This document shows positions 49,537 to 60,931 of a stretch of 64,000 bases of DNA, one piece after another. How positions within the stretch are numbered: the first letter of the stretch is position 1; each line of letters starts with the position of its first letter. Origin of the DNA: Monosiga brevicollis MX1 (Eukaryota > Opisthokonta > Choanoflagellata > Craspedida > Salpingoecidae). Below the pieces are notes generated by a model, which was not told where the DNA came from, did no database searches, and worked only from the letters and a program-made list of their open reading frames with translations. The DNA lies in the NCBI RefSeq assembly GCF_000002865.3, contig NW_001865045.1, positions 1,047,788 through 1,111,787 on the forward strand. Direction: 5' to 3'. The position numbers and the translations under genes are program-made.

Positions 49537-50623
49537 TTATTGACCGTGGTAGAGCACAATGTTCTTCGGGGTCTCGTAGAGCTTGACCTCATGGAGCAGA
49601 CTGGAGTCGGGCAGTTGAGCCACCATCTGCTCCCAAATGAACACGGCCACGTTCTCTGCCGTGCTGTGTTGGTGGAGATGCAATGTCCATTGTCAGCCAC
49701 GAGCAGGCAAGCGCAAAAAGCGGTACTGAATGCCGCAGTCAAAACAAAAATATATGGCCTCACCTGGGTCGTGTCTTGAAGTATTCTACATCCTCGTCCA
49801 GATCTTTGTGGTCCATGGTGTCCATAACAGCGCGCTAAGGCAGAAAGACTTCAGATTATGCCCACCCACAGCCAGGGACCGAGCAAGCAGAAGAAAGAAA
49901 GAAAGAAAAAAGCGGGGAAGGCACACAAGCAGACAGGTAGACAGGGAGAAGGAGAAAAGGCCAGCAGGGCACAGCAAACAAGGATGGCTGGTACACGGTG
50001 TGTCAAAACTCACATGCATGTACTTTTTGAGGTCGACGAGATTCATGACCATGCCCGTTATCGGGTCCACGGGACCTCGGATGGTGACCTCAACTGCAGG
50101 CATTTGGCCGTGAGACCCCCAGTAAGCCATTGGGTGGAGTGAGACGAGTGAGCACTGTCGTTGGCAATTGGGTCGGAGTTGCAGTAGCACCGGGCAAACC
50201 CGAGACGAAATGAGTACTGACCTTTGTAGTTGTGGCCATGCTTGTTGGTGCATTTGCCAAATACGTTGGCGTTCTCCTCGGCGGACAGCTCAGAACTGCC
50301 AAAGCGGGTGAAAAGGCGGTCAACAGAATCAGATACAGGCAACGTGCCTCAGTTTGAGGACGGTGGGTGCACCAAGAAGCACCAACTCGGCATTGGGTCT
50401 CACCTCCACAAGCGGTGGGCAGAGCTAAAGGCCTCAACTCGGGTAATGCTAACTACGGGCCCTGGTCCTCAGCCAAAGATCAAAGGAAAAGGCGGTTGTG
50501 CAGCCCAACGGATGAATGAGCCAAATACACAGCGCGCTGTGCAGTCAAAACAACACCCCCGTGTACAGACTTGAGCGCACCGACGGTTTTGGCCCGCTTG
50601 GCGACGGTTGATGAAGCAGCCAT
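49537..50623 (-). CDS. PTS: 6-pyruvoyl-tetrahydropterin synthase
   Basis: PTS converts dihydroneopterin triphosphate to 6-pyruvoyl-tetrahydropterin, the second step of tetrahydrobiopterin synthesis. ATG at 50621-50623 starts MAASSTVAKRAKTVGALKSV. Then come SITRVEAFSSAHRLW (first zinc His), ELSAEENANVFGKCTNKHGH with NYK (catalytic Cys and the two other zinc His), VEVTIRGPVDPITGMVMNLV, DLKKYMH, DTMDHKDLDEDVEYF (catalytic Asp/His region) and STAENVAVFIWEQMVAQLPD, with YETPKNIVLYHGQ at the end. TAA is at 49537-49539. The spacing between the catalytic Cys and the HGH motif is three residues rather than the five of mammalian PTS (see findings). It is divergent from the EEP-fold gene. Confidence 0.94.
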
Positions 50624-50977
50624 GTCTTGGCAAGCAAGCGACAGCTCAATGGGAACCGACCAAGTAGCCGCTTGTCCCCCACACACCGACGTTGACTTTC
50701 CAACAACACAACTCCCTGCCACACCACACATAACCCCGGTGAGTCAAACACCCCGAGCTCCATCGCCACCGCCACCGCCACCGCCACCGCCACCGCCCGA
50801 CATTCGCATCCGCTCACAGAGAGAGAGAGATTCGAATATGTCTGACAAAATGTCTCAAGAAAACTGTAGTTTCTAACACACTATAAAACCAAATGTCAGC
50901 AAAGCTATGAACAAAACTGTGACTTATATCACACTATCGCTTAGGGCTCCATAATGAAAGCACACACAACACACACA

Positions 50978-51014
<37 letters not shown>

Positions 51015-51194
51015 GCGCGCGGACGGAGGGCGTGGAGGGGGTTGCAGAGGCTCAAGGCTGCTGGAGAGGGCTTGCCGTTGGTGGCGGGCTGGGTTGACTG
51101 GTGGACCTGACTCGGAGGTGGGCGTTTTGTTGAGAGCTTGGGGTTTTGTGGCTGTGGGCTGTATCGTGGATGCGGATTGTTTGGTGTCAAAAGG
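50624..51194. repeat. Divergent PTS/EEP interval with (CCACCG)n and (CA)n
   Basis: A CCACCG/CCGCCA repeat lies at 50756-50798, a short GA run at 50818-50831 and (CA)n at about 50977-51012. This is the shared upstream region of two divergent genes. No gene is seen. Confidence 0.85.
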
Positions 51195-52283
51195 ATGAAC
51201 GACAGTCTTAGAGCCGAGCCGGAGCCATCCGCGTCCTCGAGCCCAGTTACGGGTGGGGACAAGGGTGTGTCTGTGGTGGAACGACAATGGCAGTCAGTCA
51301 TCAATCTTGGCCCTGCGGAGACTCCTTTACATACCCAGCAGCTACGCCTGACGGTGGCCGCCTTTAATGTGCTTGCCGACGGATTGGACGTGAACGGCCA
51401 GTGGTCCTACATCGATCCAGCCACCGTCACCTTTGAGCGTCGCAAGGACCTCCTGCTCCAAGAGATTGATCGTATAGCACCCGACGTTCTTGGGCTGGCC
51501 GAGTGTAACAACTTTACAGAATTTTGGGCTCCCGAGCTGGCACGACGCGGTTATCACGGCGTTTTCCAGCCCAAATCGCACGGCCCTGCTGCTCGGTTTG
51601 GCGCCCAGCCCGACGGCGTGGCGCTCTTTGTCCGGACCGCCGCGGGTCTTGAGCTCATCGGAGAGCCCCTTCGCAATGCCATGCGCCCAGTGGCTATCAG
51701 CGCGCTCGTACGAGCCGGCCTCACCGCTGAGTCAACCATCAATAAAAGCTCAACCCCGGCAATGACCTCGAGTCCCGCCTTCTTGTTTCGCGTTGCCATG
51801 ACCCACTTCAAGGCGGGCAAAGGTGACAGCAACACGGCGTTGCGTCGTCAAGATACACAAATGCTGCTGACACAACTTGATGCCGCTGCTGCCGCTGCCG
51901 AGTCCGAGGTCCAGGCCACCATTGTCATGGGTGACTTCAACTGCGAGCCAACAGAGGATTGCCATGCCCCATGGCGCGAGCGCGGCTTTCTTTGTGCTGT
52001 CGAAGACATGCCCTGGACCACGTGGAAGTTTCGCGACACGCCTACGGAGCCGGGTACAGCTCCACCCCCGGGCACAGCCCCTCTGACCCAACCCAAGGAG
52101 AAGCGCGAAAAAATTGATTACATCTATGTTCTCAACGGTCCTGGTGCCCAGGTAGCGGTGGAGGCCTTTCTCGATGTGCCTGCAGATGCTGATATCCCTC
52201 GTGCCTTGCCGGCTCCCAATTATGCCTCGGATCACCTTGCCGTGGCTGCACGCCTCAATTGTTTCACAGCCCCTCTGGCATGA
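51195..52283 (+). CDS. Endonuclease/exonuclease/phosphatase (EEP) fold protein, CCR4/nocturnin/angel-like
   Basis: A single exon of 362 residues starts at ATG 51195 (the frame is open further upstream, but without an ATG). The EEP core shows LRLTVAAFNVLADGL (strand and Asn), DVLGLAECNNFTEF (metal-binding Glu), FRVAMTHFKAGKG (His of the TH/LK region), TIVMGDFNCEP (GDFN, Asp and Asn) and NYASDHLAVAARL (SDH catalytic Asp-His). These are the five conserved sites of Mg2+-dependent phosphodiesterases. The order fits the CCR4-type deadenylase group (nocturnin, angel, PDE12), but no leucine-rich repeats or targeting signal are evident. An Ala/Pro-rich insertion lies just before the last strand. Substrate (poly(A), oligoadenylate or other) cannot be decided by eye. 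Confidence 0.88.
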   Translation: MNDSLRAEPEPSASSSPVTGGDKGVSVVERQWQSVINLGPAETPLHTQQLRLTVAAFNVLADGLDVNGQWSYIDPATVTFERRKDLLLQEIDRIAPDVLGLAECNNFTEFWAPELARRGYHGVFQPKSHGPAARFGAQPDGVALFVRTAAGLELIGEPLRNAMRPVAISALVRAGLTAESTINKSSTPAMTSSPAFLFRVAMTHFKAGKGDSNTALRRQDTQMLLTQLDAAAAAAESEVQATIVMGDFNCEPTEDCHAPWRERGFLCAVEDMPWTTWKFRDTPTEPGTAPPPGTAPLTQPKEKREKIDYIYVLNGPGAQVAVEAFLDVPADADIPRALPAPNYASDHLAVAARLNCFTAPLA

Positions 52284-52582
52284 CCCCCCCCTTGGCCTCT
52301 CACAATATCGCAGTGTTTAACCCTATGCCATTGGCTAGTGCACACGTCGTGCTTTCCCTTGTTCTCTTCTCTCTCTTTGTCGCACGCGAGCGTGCTGATG
52401 TCCTTTGTAAGAATGAAATGCACCAAATAAATTGACTGCAAGCTCCAGAAAAAAAAAAAAGGAGAAAGTACTCGCGGTGCATCCAGCAGGCAAAATGACA
52501 AACGCTGTGGTCTGTTGGCGCTCAGCGCCAAGGCAAGCGGGTCAATATTGAAAACAGAATACGGACAAGTTAAGTGTAGGGG

Positions 52583-55500
52583 TTATCGCCGCTGTGAGCG
52601 CCCCTTGCTTTTCTTGGCTTGTGCGTATTGCCGCCATGCTCGTTGGATAGTCGTAGCGGCCTTGATGGCTTGCCGAATGCGCTGCACACGTGAGCGCTGG
52701 CTCTGCAAAGCCGTCATGTACTGTTGCTCTGACGGTGGCTGTGTTGGATCCTTGCTGCGCATGGTCGCAACGGCCGAGGAGGCTACAGGTGCCGGTGTGG
52801 CGCGCAAGGAAGGGGTTGATGCTGTCGGTGTGGCACGCAAGGAAGGGGTCGCTGCTGCTGACGGCGGAAATGCGCGTGTCATGCCCATGGTCGGCGAGGG
52901 TGACGGTGCGGACGATGGACCCAAAGGGCCAGTGGTCCTAAACGACCCGACATGGCGCACCGAGCCAGAGCTCGGATCCGCTCCCAGCATCCCACTCTCA
53001 CGGCGAATTTTAGGACCCCCGTGTGCTTCGCTGGTCTGAGCGACAGGGCGCGCCGAGGAGGTTGCCCCTGAAAGTGGTTTGCTTGGTGTGGTCTGCGTCT
53101 GGTTGCCCAGCATTTCCTGTTTCAATTGCGCCAGCCGTGCGCGCGTGGCTTCTTCCCGCTCGCGCAGCGCCTGCAACCGCTCACTTGCCTCTGAACCACC
53201 ACCTATCAAGCAAAAGTGATCGCTGCATGAGAGGGCGCTTGCCAAGAGTCTGCTGTGTGCGGAACAAAAGGTCACGCACCGTCAGCAGGGAGTGTGGAGG
53301 TTGAGCGCGACGAGCGTGCCGTCGAACTCAAGCTTGAGCCAGTTCCGCTTCGGCCAACCGTGCCGGACAATTGCTGCGAGTCCGTCATGAAAGGAGCGCA
53401 AGCGTGAGCGCTGAGAAACCATCACACTCGTGGGGGAGATGAGTTGAGGAAGCAGGGACTCACGCTGGTAGACATGGTGCGGGCCGCACGCGAGCTGTGA
53501 CTGCGGTGAGGGGTCGCTGCCGGCGAGGACTCGTTCAAACTACCCGTAGTACGCGAGCGCTGGGGTGGAGCCGTGCGTGATTGCGATTCTACGTGGTATC
53601 CACGAATGGAAAGGTGAGCGCGAATTCAGCTTACTCCACAGCGATTGGGGTAGAGCGTATCAATCAAAACAGACGTGTGCGTCGCAAATCCTCCACCGAC
53701 ATGCCCACGGCCTCCTCCAGCTCCATGCGGCCTGTTTGAATCTCAATCAGTTGGGCCGCAAGCTGGGCCTATGCCACCATTAAGATGAGACGACGAGCTC
53801 CAAGGTGCCGCAATGGTTTGATGGCGCCACAACTTTCTTACCTGTTCTTCCTCAAGTTGGCGTTCACGTTGCTTTTCACTAAGTAGGCGCTGTGGCGCGT
53901 GACGATCACAATATTCAATAATCTGTGCAGGCAGGGAACGCCCAAAAGGGTTTGGGCGTTGCAGCAAAAAGAAAAGGAAAGGTCGCGCCGTGAGTCACCA
54001 GTGACCCTGGCATTGGCCATAAGCATCCAACATTCCGAGATTCAAAAGCAGCTTTTTGTTAAAGCGAAGCCGTCATCGAGTATTCATTGAATGACAAGCT
54101 TACTTGGCGCTGTTGCTCCACTTGCTCCGTGCAAGCCACCAAAGCATATTGAAGCTCTTCTTCCTTGCGACGCAAAAGCATCAGTGTTTTTTCGGCTCGG
54201 CTACGATTGACTTGCGGCTTGGCTCGTCGGGTCTATGTCCAGTGACAACATTGCAGATTCGTCTTTGAGCAAAGGTGTTTTGTGACGTGCTCGCAATAGA
54301 TTGCCGATTTGGTTGCACCGACCTGAATGCGTGGCACGCCAACTTGCAAGGACTCTTGACCGGACGTCATGATATGCCGCTTGCGCTCACTTTGCGGGCC
54401 AAGCTTTGGATTTACCGCACGCTGTGGCGTTTGCTGCGCAGACTGCTTGTTGCCGTTGGCTCTGCGGTTGTTGCCGGCGCCTACGGTGCACATGAATTGA
54501 GACCGGTCTGACACGACGAAGCGAGGATTCAGACGGTTCTACGACATACCAGCTGCTTGGCCACGGGCTGCTGCTTTGCGGGCACGTCGGTTTCTGGGCT
54601 TTTGAGGAGAGCCATATCCTGATGGCTTGATCACAGAGGATTCTAGGTTGCGCATGCGAGCCCTGCCCCCGTGCAAGATGGCTGTCAGATGTAGTCCCAC
54701 ACCCAGTATAACCATGCCATGGAACGCAGATGCCCACCTCGTCACGCCAAACTTTTGCTTGAGATCCCGCAGCTGTTCTGCATTTTTGAGCCCCTCGGCC
54801 ACCGTCGTCTCAAGCTCGTCTATAGCACAGTAGGAGATCAATCACGGCTCGTTCGATGACAAGAGCTGCACACTTCCTTCAAAGCACGGCAAATTAACTG
54901 GGAAGGCTTGGTGTCACAGGGATCGCGGCGACTGGGATACGAACCGACTTGAGCACGCTGGTCCAAAATCATCTGGCGTAAAATGTCGAAGCAAAGCCGA
55001 AGTGCTTGAGGTTCAGGTACGGCAGCGAGGGGGTCCCCCAGCTTTCCATGAATGTAGCTCTTCATTAGCTTGGCACACCTAAATTAATGATCAAAGGTCA
55101 ATGAGCCCACTGCGATGCGACGACACCTTCAGGCGATAGTGCTTTTTTTTTTTTTTTTTTTGCTTCTTTTTCTTCTGCTTTGGGGGACGTACGCAGCTCG
55201 GTCAATCACGCCGTCCTTGGAAGCCTCGGGCCGTTCTTCGCCTGCTTCGCCTGCCTGCGAAGCCGTTACGTCCCGCGCCACCTGCAAAAGTCATTGTCAA
55301 TTGCAGCACAATCGGGATAAATTAAGCAAGCATTGGGTTGTACTCGTGCTCGATCAGGAGCAGTGCAAGAGAGCACGTGTTCAAGCGCAACACCCACCTC
55401 CTGGGCGACTTTCAGCTCAGCCTGCAGTTCAGCAATACGGCGCCGCAAGCGTTTGATCACAGTTTTGTCGTCGAGCACTTCATTACGCCGAGCATTGTTG

Positions 55501-57848
55501 TCGACCAAAGCCACGCGCTACCAGGACAAACACAGCGAACACTCGATCAGTCCTGGTCCAACCACCGTTGGCAGTGAACGCAGCCCACTGCCCCAGGAGA
55601 GCGGCCATTGCAGCACTAGCTACTGGTTTGGAGAACAGACTTGTGCAAAGCGGCAGGTAGATATGGACTCGGGTATGTTGCTGGCTTTGGAAGAGATGGT
55701 CGCAATCATCGCGGTAATGCAGTTGCCGCCCAAGCTAGAGAAACAAGTTGCGGCGCTTGTCAAAGTACGAAACATCCTCCCCTTCCCCCGGTCAAAAGCG
55801 GTCCGCACAATGAGATAGGACTCACCTGTCGCGTAATAATTTGGTTAATAGTGAGTTTCGGTATGGCACATGCTTCAGCTTGGTTTCCTTATGACAAGTG
55901 TCATGAAAAACGAGTTGACAAGATCATGAAAAAAGGCCATCATGAAAGAATGGGGCAACAGCGCGCCATGCCAGTTGAAAAATGCCAGAGTGGCATCTAC
56001 CTTTTGCAATGCAATGATGACAGCCTCTAGGTAATGGAGAGAAAGATTGATATGCTTGGCCTCATCAAGGCGCTGGCCCGCCGCGTGCGATTTGCTGACG
56101 CGCTCACTCCCCGCTAGATCAACCAAATTGAGCTACCAGTCGGCCAAGGGTGCAAATGAGAGAATAATGCACGTCCGGTACTGGCGACCCAAGGTTGGGT
56201 GAGTGAGCCGGTGGATCACAAGAGAAAAGAAAAAAAGACAAAAAGGAAAGGAAAGGAGAAAGGGAAAAAAAAGCGTAAGACGGCAAGCCGAGGCAAGACA
56301 ACCATTTCGGGTCTACCTTGGCTTTGATAATGGTGTCTGACCCCGGACGTTGGTAGGAGAGCGTCATGGTAAAGACGGAGTGGGAGCGAGAGGAGGCCAT
56401 GTTCATGGAAGTTGCCGCCACCGTTCGGTTGGATTTACCTGGTACAAACAAAGCAACCGCAGAACCCCGACGTTGAACTGTCGTGAGCATACACGAGAAC
56501 AGAAGAAAAATGGAAGAAAAATAGAAAATGACAAGGCCGGGTGCGCGGCTTGACGGACCCAAAAAGGCTAGCTGGTGCGCCACATCGTCCGTCGGGGCAG
56601 GATGCTGTGAGAGACCGTGGACCACGGTTGATGTGCCACGATCTTGCACGGACACCTGGCCATCCAAGCAAGAGGAACATGAGGCTGCGCGCAAGACCTT
56701 GGGCCATGCCATGCAAACGGCGTGCTTCGGCTGCCCTGACCTTGGGTAGGCGTGCACTGCTACCCGAGGCAACGTTGAGAAGGTCGTAGGCCGTATCATT
56801 GTAGATTTCCAGATATGTGATTAAAACTGATGCATTGGTGGCTTTTAAGTCTACATGCAAGCAAGGGATTCATTTCGGCACGTGAGATCAAGGAGCGGGG
56901 TGACGCAGAACTGCATGGCGTCAAAAAAAACTCAAGTCTTTATCAAGTCGGTTTGAATGATGGTTTGTCTGCAGGTGCAAAACCGAGGGTCAGCCTCACC
57001 GCTCAGTTGGCTAAAGACGTAGTCAATGCACCGGGGCAAGAGACCTCGTTCTTCAAATCTTTTAGGGAGGAAGGGGCAAAAGGATGAGAGAAAAAAAAAG
57101 TCACCAACTCGGCATTTGAAAGCAAACAAGGCAAGGCACCGCCAGGGCGTGATGGGACATACTTGACCGTAAGCAAAAATGGTGCCATTGAAGCCTTCGA
57201 GGAAACGATCACAAACGGGCTGGCCCACGGTCTCGAAGAGCTGCCAAAACATGACGGTGGGGGAAGACCGGGAAATGTGTTCCAAAACAAGAGAGAGAAA
57301 GGAACAAGACGTGATGAAAAGGTTGCAGTGGGAAACTTGACAAGGCGATAGCGGGTTCAAGTCTCACCTCTGGCTGCGGAGTGTCCCGACCAAAAATCTG
57401 ATCAAACTTGAAATTATACTGAACCTTGGCTGAATGGTCTCCACGTTGGTCCGTCAAACCGTCGGTGCGAACCTTGACCTAGAAAAAGAGTGCAACCGAG
57501 GACAGGCATGCATTGCCAAAAAAATTTCCGTGAGCGAGCACCGCCTAGCCGCTGAACACCCATTGATGCTGGCTAAGTGGCTGCAATGCCATACCTTCAG
57601 GACCTCGGGCTCATCTGGGGTAACGTCCAGATCCTCCGAGGGCTGCGGATGGAACAGGCACGCGCACAAAGCAAAGTGCAAATACAAGGTGGATATTCGG
57701 TCAGAGGAGGCGGCCCGATCAGTCAGTGGGTCAAAAGCACGAGTTCAGAAGGCCTGTGGAACATGCTGGACCGAGGCTGCGCAGTTGGACAAGGCGCACG
57801 CACCGTCTTGGCCGGGCGCAGCCGCAGATACGTGGCAATGGACGGCAT
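52583..57848 (-). CDS. Kinesin-9 family motor, KIF6-like
   Basis: KIF6/KIF9 kinesins act in or near motile flagella. The start at 57848 gives [15 protein letters not shown]. The next exon is [16 protein letters not shown] (57649-57602), and the following one has [19 protein letters not shown]. Then come [70 protein letters not shown] (switch I), [14 protein letters not shown] (switch II) and [18 protein letters not shown]. The motor ends with [20 protein letters not shown] and [13 protein letters not shown]6-like neck sequence follows ([20 protein letters not shown]), then coiled coils ([31 protein letters not shown]) and an IQ motif near the C-terminus ([18 protein letters not shown]). TAA is at 52583-52585. 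The P-loop GQTGSGKT is not found after FAYGQ (see findings). Several distal exon borders are uncertain. Confidence 0.85.
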
Positions 57849-58330
57849 GGCGTTTGATGCTCAAAGCAACGAGTACGTGCAGATGGGCGCAGTTGTTGTC
57901 GCGCAGAGCGGGGCAACGGCTCGGGGTGACAGGCTTGAGCACGTCCAGCAGCCAGCCTCCCTCAAGTCATGGCAAGACACGGCCAACGGCGAGCAACAGC
58001 ACCCCACCAGCAAGATGGTTTTGCAGGACCACCAATGTTGAAGATTTCGCACATGTGCAGGCAGAGGTAAACCCCGCCAGACCGCCCTCGTCACCAGGCT
58101 TTACCGCACGTCCGGTGGGCTGATCACTACCGCCACCACCACCGCAGCTCGAAATTTCAAGCAAAAATTTGAAAAAAAGGATCTGCAATAACTTGATCAT
58201 ATGCATCACAAACTCTTTGTAATATAAAGTTATGTTACCTTGGTGTTTAAATCTTTCGTCGATAAGTCGTTATATCCATTCGGGTTTCTCATCTCGTTGG
58301 TCTAATAAACATGACAACTTGACAACACTC

Positions 58331-58383
<53 letters not shown>

Positions 58384-58868
58384 TGTGTGTGTGTGTGTGT
58401 CTGTCTGTCTGTCGCTCGCCGACTCTCTTGCCTGCCTGCCTGCCTGCCTGCCCGTCTGCCTGTCTGCCTGCTTGTCCCTTGTCTGTCTTGTCTGTTATGT
58501 CTGTCTTGTCTGCCTCCATGTTCTCATGTTGCTACGTCTTGCGTGAATCCTTGGTCTGTGGCTCACATGGGTCCTCGCTGGCTCAATTTGTCTCTCCGAC
58601 TCTGTCACGCGCTCCTTACCTCTCTCGTTCTCTTCTTCTTATGCCTCCGTGGTGGTGTTGGAGGCTTGCACGGCTGGGCTTGAGTCGCCTTGCTGTCGAG
58701 ATGCTTAAGACCCAAGATCCTAATCAATTCAGAAAACTGTCGAGTTGCGCCAAAGTCACCGGCAGCACGCACGGTCGGCGCGCTCAACGAGGACATGGTG
58801 GCAGCAGAGAAAAGGGTGCAGCACAGCTGCAAAATCAGGCCCTCTAGAAAAACAGTAGACCAATGCCA
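57849..58868. repeat. Interval with (GT)n at 58332-58400 and (CTGT/CCTG)n at about 58400-58520
   Basis: A pure GT tract grades into CTGT and CCTG tetranucleotide repeats; together they lie about 480 bp upstream of the kinesin start. A minus-strand open frame at 58605-58832 (with MSSLSAPTVRAAGDFGATRQ and a basic end) could be an extra exon of LYRM2 or a small gene, but no motif supports it. Confidence 0.6.
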
Positions 58869-59625
58869 TCACGGGCCAGCCAGCTCCCGACCAGCCGGAC
58901 GCAGATGCTTCACCAGGCGAATAGATGGCTGCCTACTCCTGAAAATGGCGACAGGACGTCCGCAGATGTGAGTGTACGTGGGAGGACGCCCCGCTTCATT
59001 CATGGGCTGGCCCAGCATGGTAGAATGTATAGACATCCAAGCAAAGAGACAGGCACACACCGGTGTGGCCATGTGCATCATGCTTAAAAAGTCGTTGAGT
59101 TGTTTGCGTCCCTTGGCCAGCAACAGCTGGGCCTCACGCTGCCAAAGCCCGTGCAGTGAGGAGCGGGAGACCACCGAAAAGACGAGACGCCAGGCAGAAG
59201 AGCGGTCTTACGGCGTCAACTTCATTCTTGTGCCGCTTAAACTGCAACCGGGCATCCTCCTGGATAAACTTGCGATAATCCTTGTCTTCCAACCCTGCGT
59301 GCGCGCGTGTGAATGGGGTGGGCGTATGTGCTCGGCACTGATCGAATTGGCACGACGACGGCAAGGCCAGAGACGATCAGTACGCACGGTATGAGGTGCG
59401 AAAAATGTCGCGGTAGAGCTTGAGACACTCCATTCGCCGCAAAAACTAGGCAAGCCCACGCCGACGCGGCGCAGCTCTTGTGAGTGCGGCGGGCCGTGCG
59501 TCGCTCGCTCGTGTAACATACCAACATGCAGCATGAACCCTTCCCCACAGGCCACACTTGTTGACTACACCACTCACTTGTTTAAAGTCAAGCGCTTGTC
59601 CCAGCGCCCGGCCCCCAACTGCCAT
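58869..59625 (-). CDS. LYRM2: LYR motif-containing protein 2
   Basis: LYRM2 is a small mitochondrial-matrix LYR protein; LYR proteins bind acyl carrier protein and help assemble respiratory complexes. Four exons join exactly in phase: 59625-59578 (MAVGGRALGQALDFKQ), 59445-59388 (FLRRMECLKLYRDIFRTSY, holding the LYR motif and downstream Phe), 59294-59212 (LEDKDYRKFIQEDARLQFKR with HKNEVDA) and one beginning at 59138 (REAQLLLAKGRKQLNDFLSM). Eighty-six residues cover the whole family length (about 88 in human). The last exon then runs on for about 65 codons to 58869, so either there is an extra C-terminal tail or another intron (a gtgtgt lies near 59060). A CT/GA repeat begins 12 bp upstream of the ATG. 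Confidence 0.9.
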
Positions 59626-59636
59626 CACTGCGGTCC

Positions 59637-59669
59637 CTCTCTCTCTCTCTGAGAGACGAGATAGAGAAA

Positions 59670-59765
<96 letters not shown>

Positions 59766-59806
59766 CAGAGACAGAGAGAGAGAGAGAGAGACAGAGAGAG
59801 AGACAG
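59637..59806. repeat. (CT)n/(GA)n tract in the LYRM2/RPP14 divergent interval
   Basis: (CT)n at 59637-59650 is followed by about 150 bp of GA with GAAGAG and GACAGA interruptions. The 403-bp interval between the LYRM2 and RPP14 starts contains nothing else apart from a short (CGA)n at 59910-59923. Confidence 0.95.
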
Positions 59807-60028
59807 CGCACAAAATGAAGTCACGCAGAGATCCTGTCAATCTTACAAATCTTGACAGTGAACATTTGCAGCGAAAACCAGAGATGCATGCTCTCACTTG
59901 AATCAACGCGACGACGACGACGACGTGAGCTCGACTCCCTCTCTCATTTGGCGCTGGGCTGGCTTTCCGGTGCTGCTGCACCGACAATAAGGCACCGGGT
60001 GCAGAGAACCAGCAAGCATCGGATCAAC

Positions 60029-60649
60029 ATGTCGCTGACCATCGCCACTCACCCTTATTACTTTCTCAAGCTTCGGTTGTACGTTCGCATGCGCGGTGAT
60101 GGCGTGAGCGACCTCGCGCCACGGGGCTGACCCGGATGACATGGTCCTCTTGGATAGGAAGCTCGAAAACGATGCTACCTGGACCCCGAACGACCTCAAG
60201 ACCTTTGCCTTGGCCGCTCTGACCGACCTTCACGGCGAGGTTGGTGACTCATCCTGCATGCATGCCGTCCCGTGCTGCACTCCTGCGACGTCTTTTGCAG
60301 CCTGATGCGACTGCTCCTCGCTCTCAAACCCCACTCCCTTTTGCCTTTGTCGTGTAGCTGGCCACTAGCTTCCTGGTGGATGTCTTGGCCGTGGAGGGCG
60401 AGACCGCGTATGTGCGCACTGAGATGCTAGGCTACGCCAAGCTTCGAACGGCCCTCTCCTGCGTGACTCAGTATCAGGGCGTGCCGTGTGCCGCACACAT
60501 TGAAGCCGTACGTGGTGCCTGTTCTGTTCGGCGCTTGCCTTGTCTCGACCGTTCACTTGACCTTTCTGGATCGGCCCCTTGTTTAGGCAGCCACTTCTCT
60601 CGCCGGCCTCGCATCCCCGGCAGCCCAACACCCGACCCCAGCCCCATGA
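60029..60649 (+). CDS. RPP14: Ribonuclease P/MRP protein subunit p14
   Basis: RPP14 is a small protein of nuclear RNase P, which matures the 5' ends of tRNAs. Four exons join in phase: 60029-60078 (MSLTIATHPYYFLKLR), 60158-60239 (KLENDATWTPNDLKTFALAA, LTDLHGE), 60358-60507 (LATSFLVDVLAVEGETAYVR, LRTALSCVTQYQGVPCAAHI) and a last exon AATSLAGLASPAAQHPTPAP to TGA at 60647-60649. Total length is about 120 residues, against 124 in human. The pattern YxFLKLxL, DLHGE (DLFGE in human), a VLAVEG strand and the final helix after CAAHIEA match the family. The first intron is only 79 bp. The resemblance is moderate in identity but consistent along the whole length. Confidence 0.8.
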
Positions 60650-60931
60650 CATGGCACCACGCTTGCCCCAAGGGTGCATGTTGTCTTGTGGGACTGAGCG
60701 TGTAGCCACTGACGCTGTGCGTCCATCTGTACTTTCCTTCGTTTATGAATTGGTCCCTATCAAAAGAGTCTTTGAGCAATCGATTGGAGCCCACGTCCCT
60801 CGTCGCTTTTTACTTGCTAGTCTCATGCTCCGGCCGCGCAGCGGGAGGCATGTCACTTGGGGGGGTTTATTGTAAGTGTGTGTTGGTTGGTTTTTTCCCA
60901 ACGCCGGGACCAACCTAGCGCTCCCACCGGC

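Noticed and set aside
51138-51194. An N-terminal extension of the EEP protein upstream of the ATG at 51195
   Set aside because: It would need a TTG start; the first ATG gives a full EEP domain.
57345-57370. A GGTTCAAGTCTC block resembling a tRNA T-loop
   Set aside because: It lies in the kinesin gene next to an exon border and has no stem partners.
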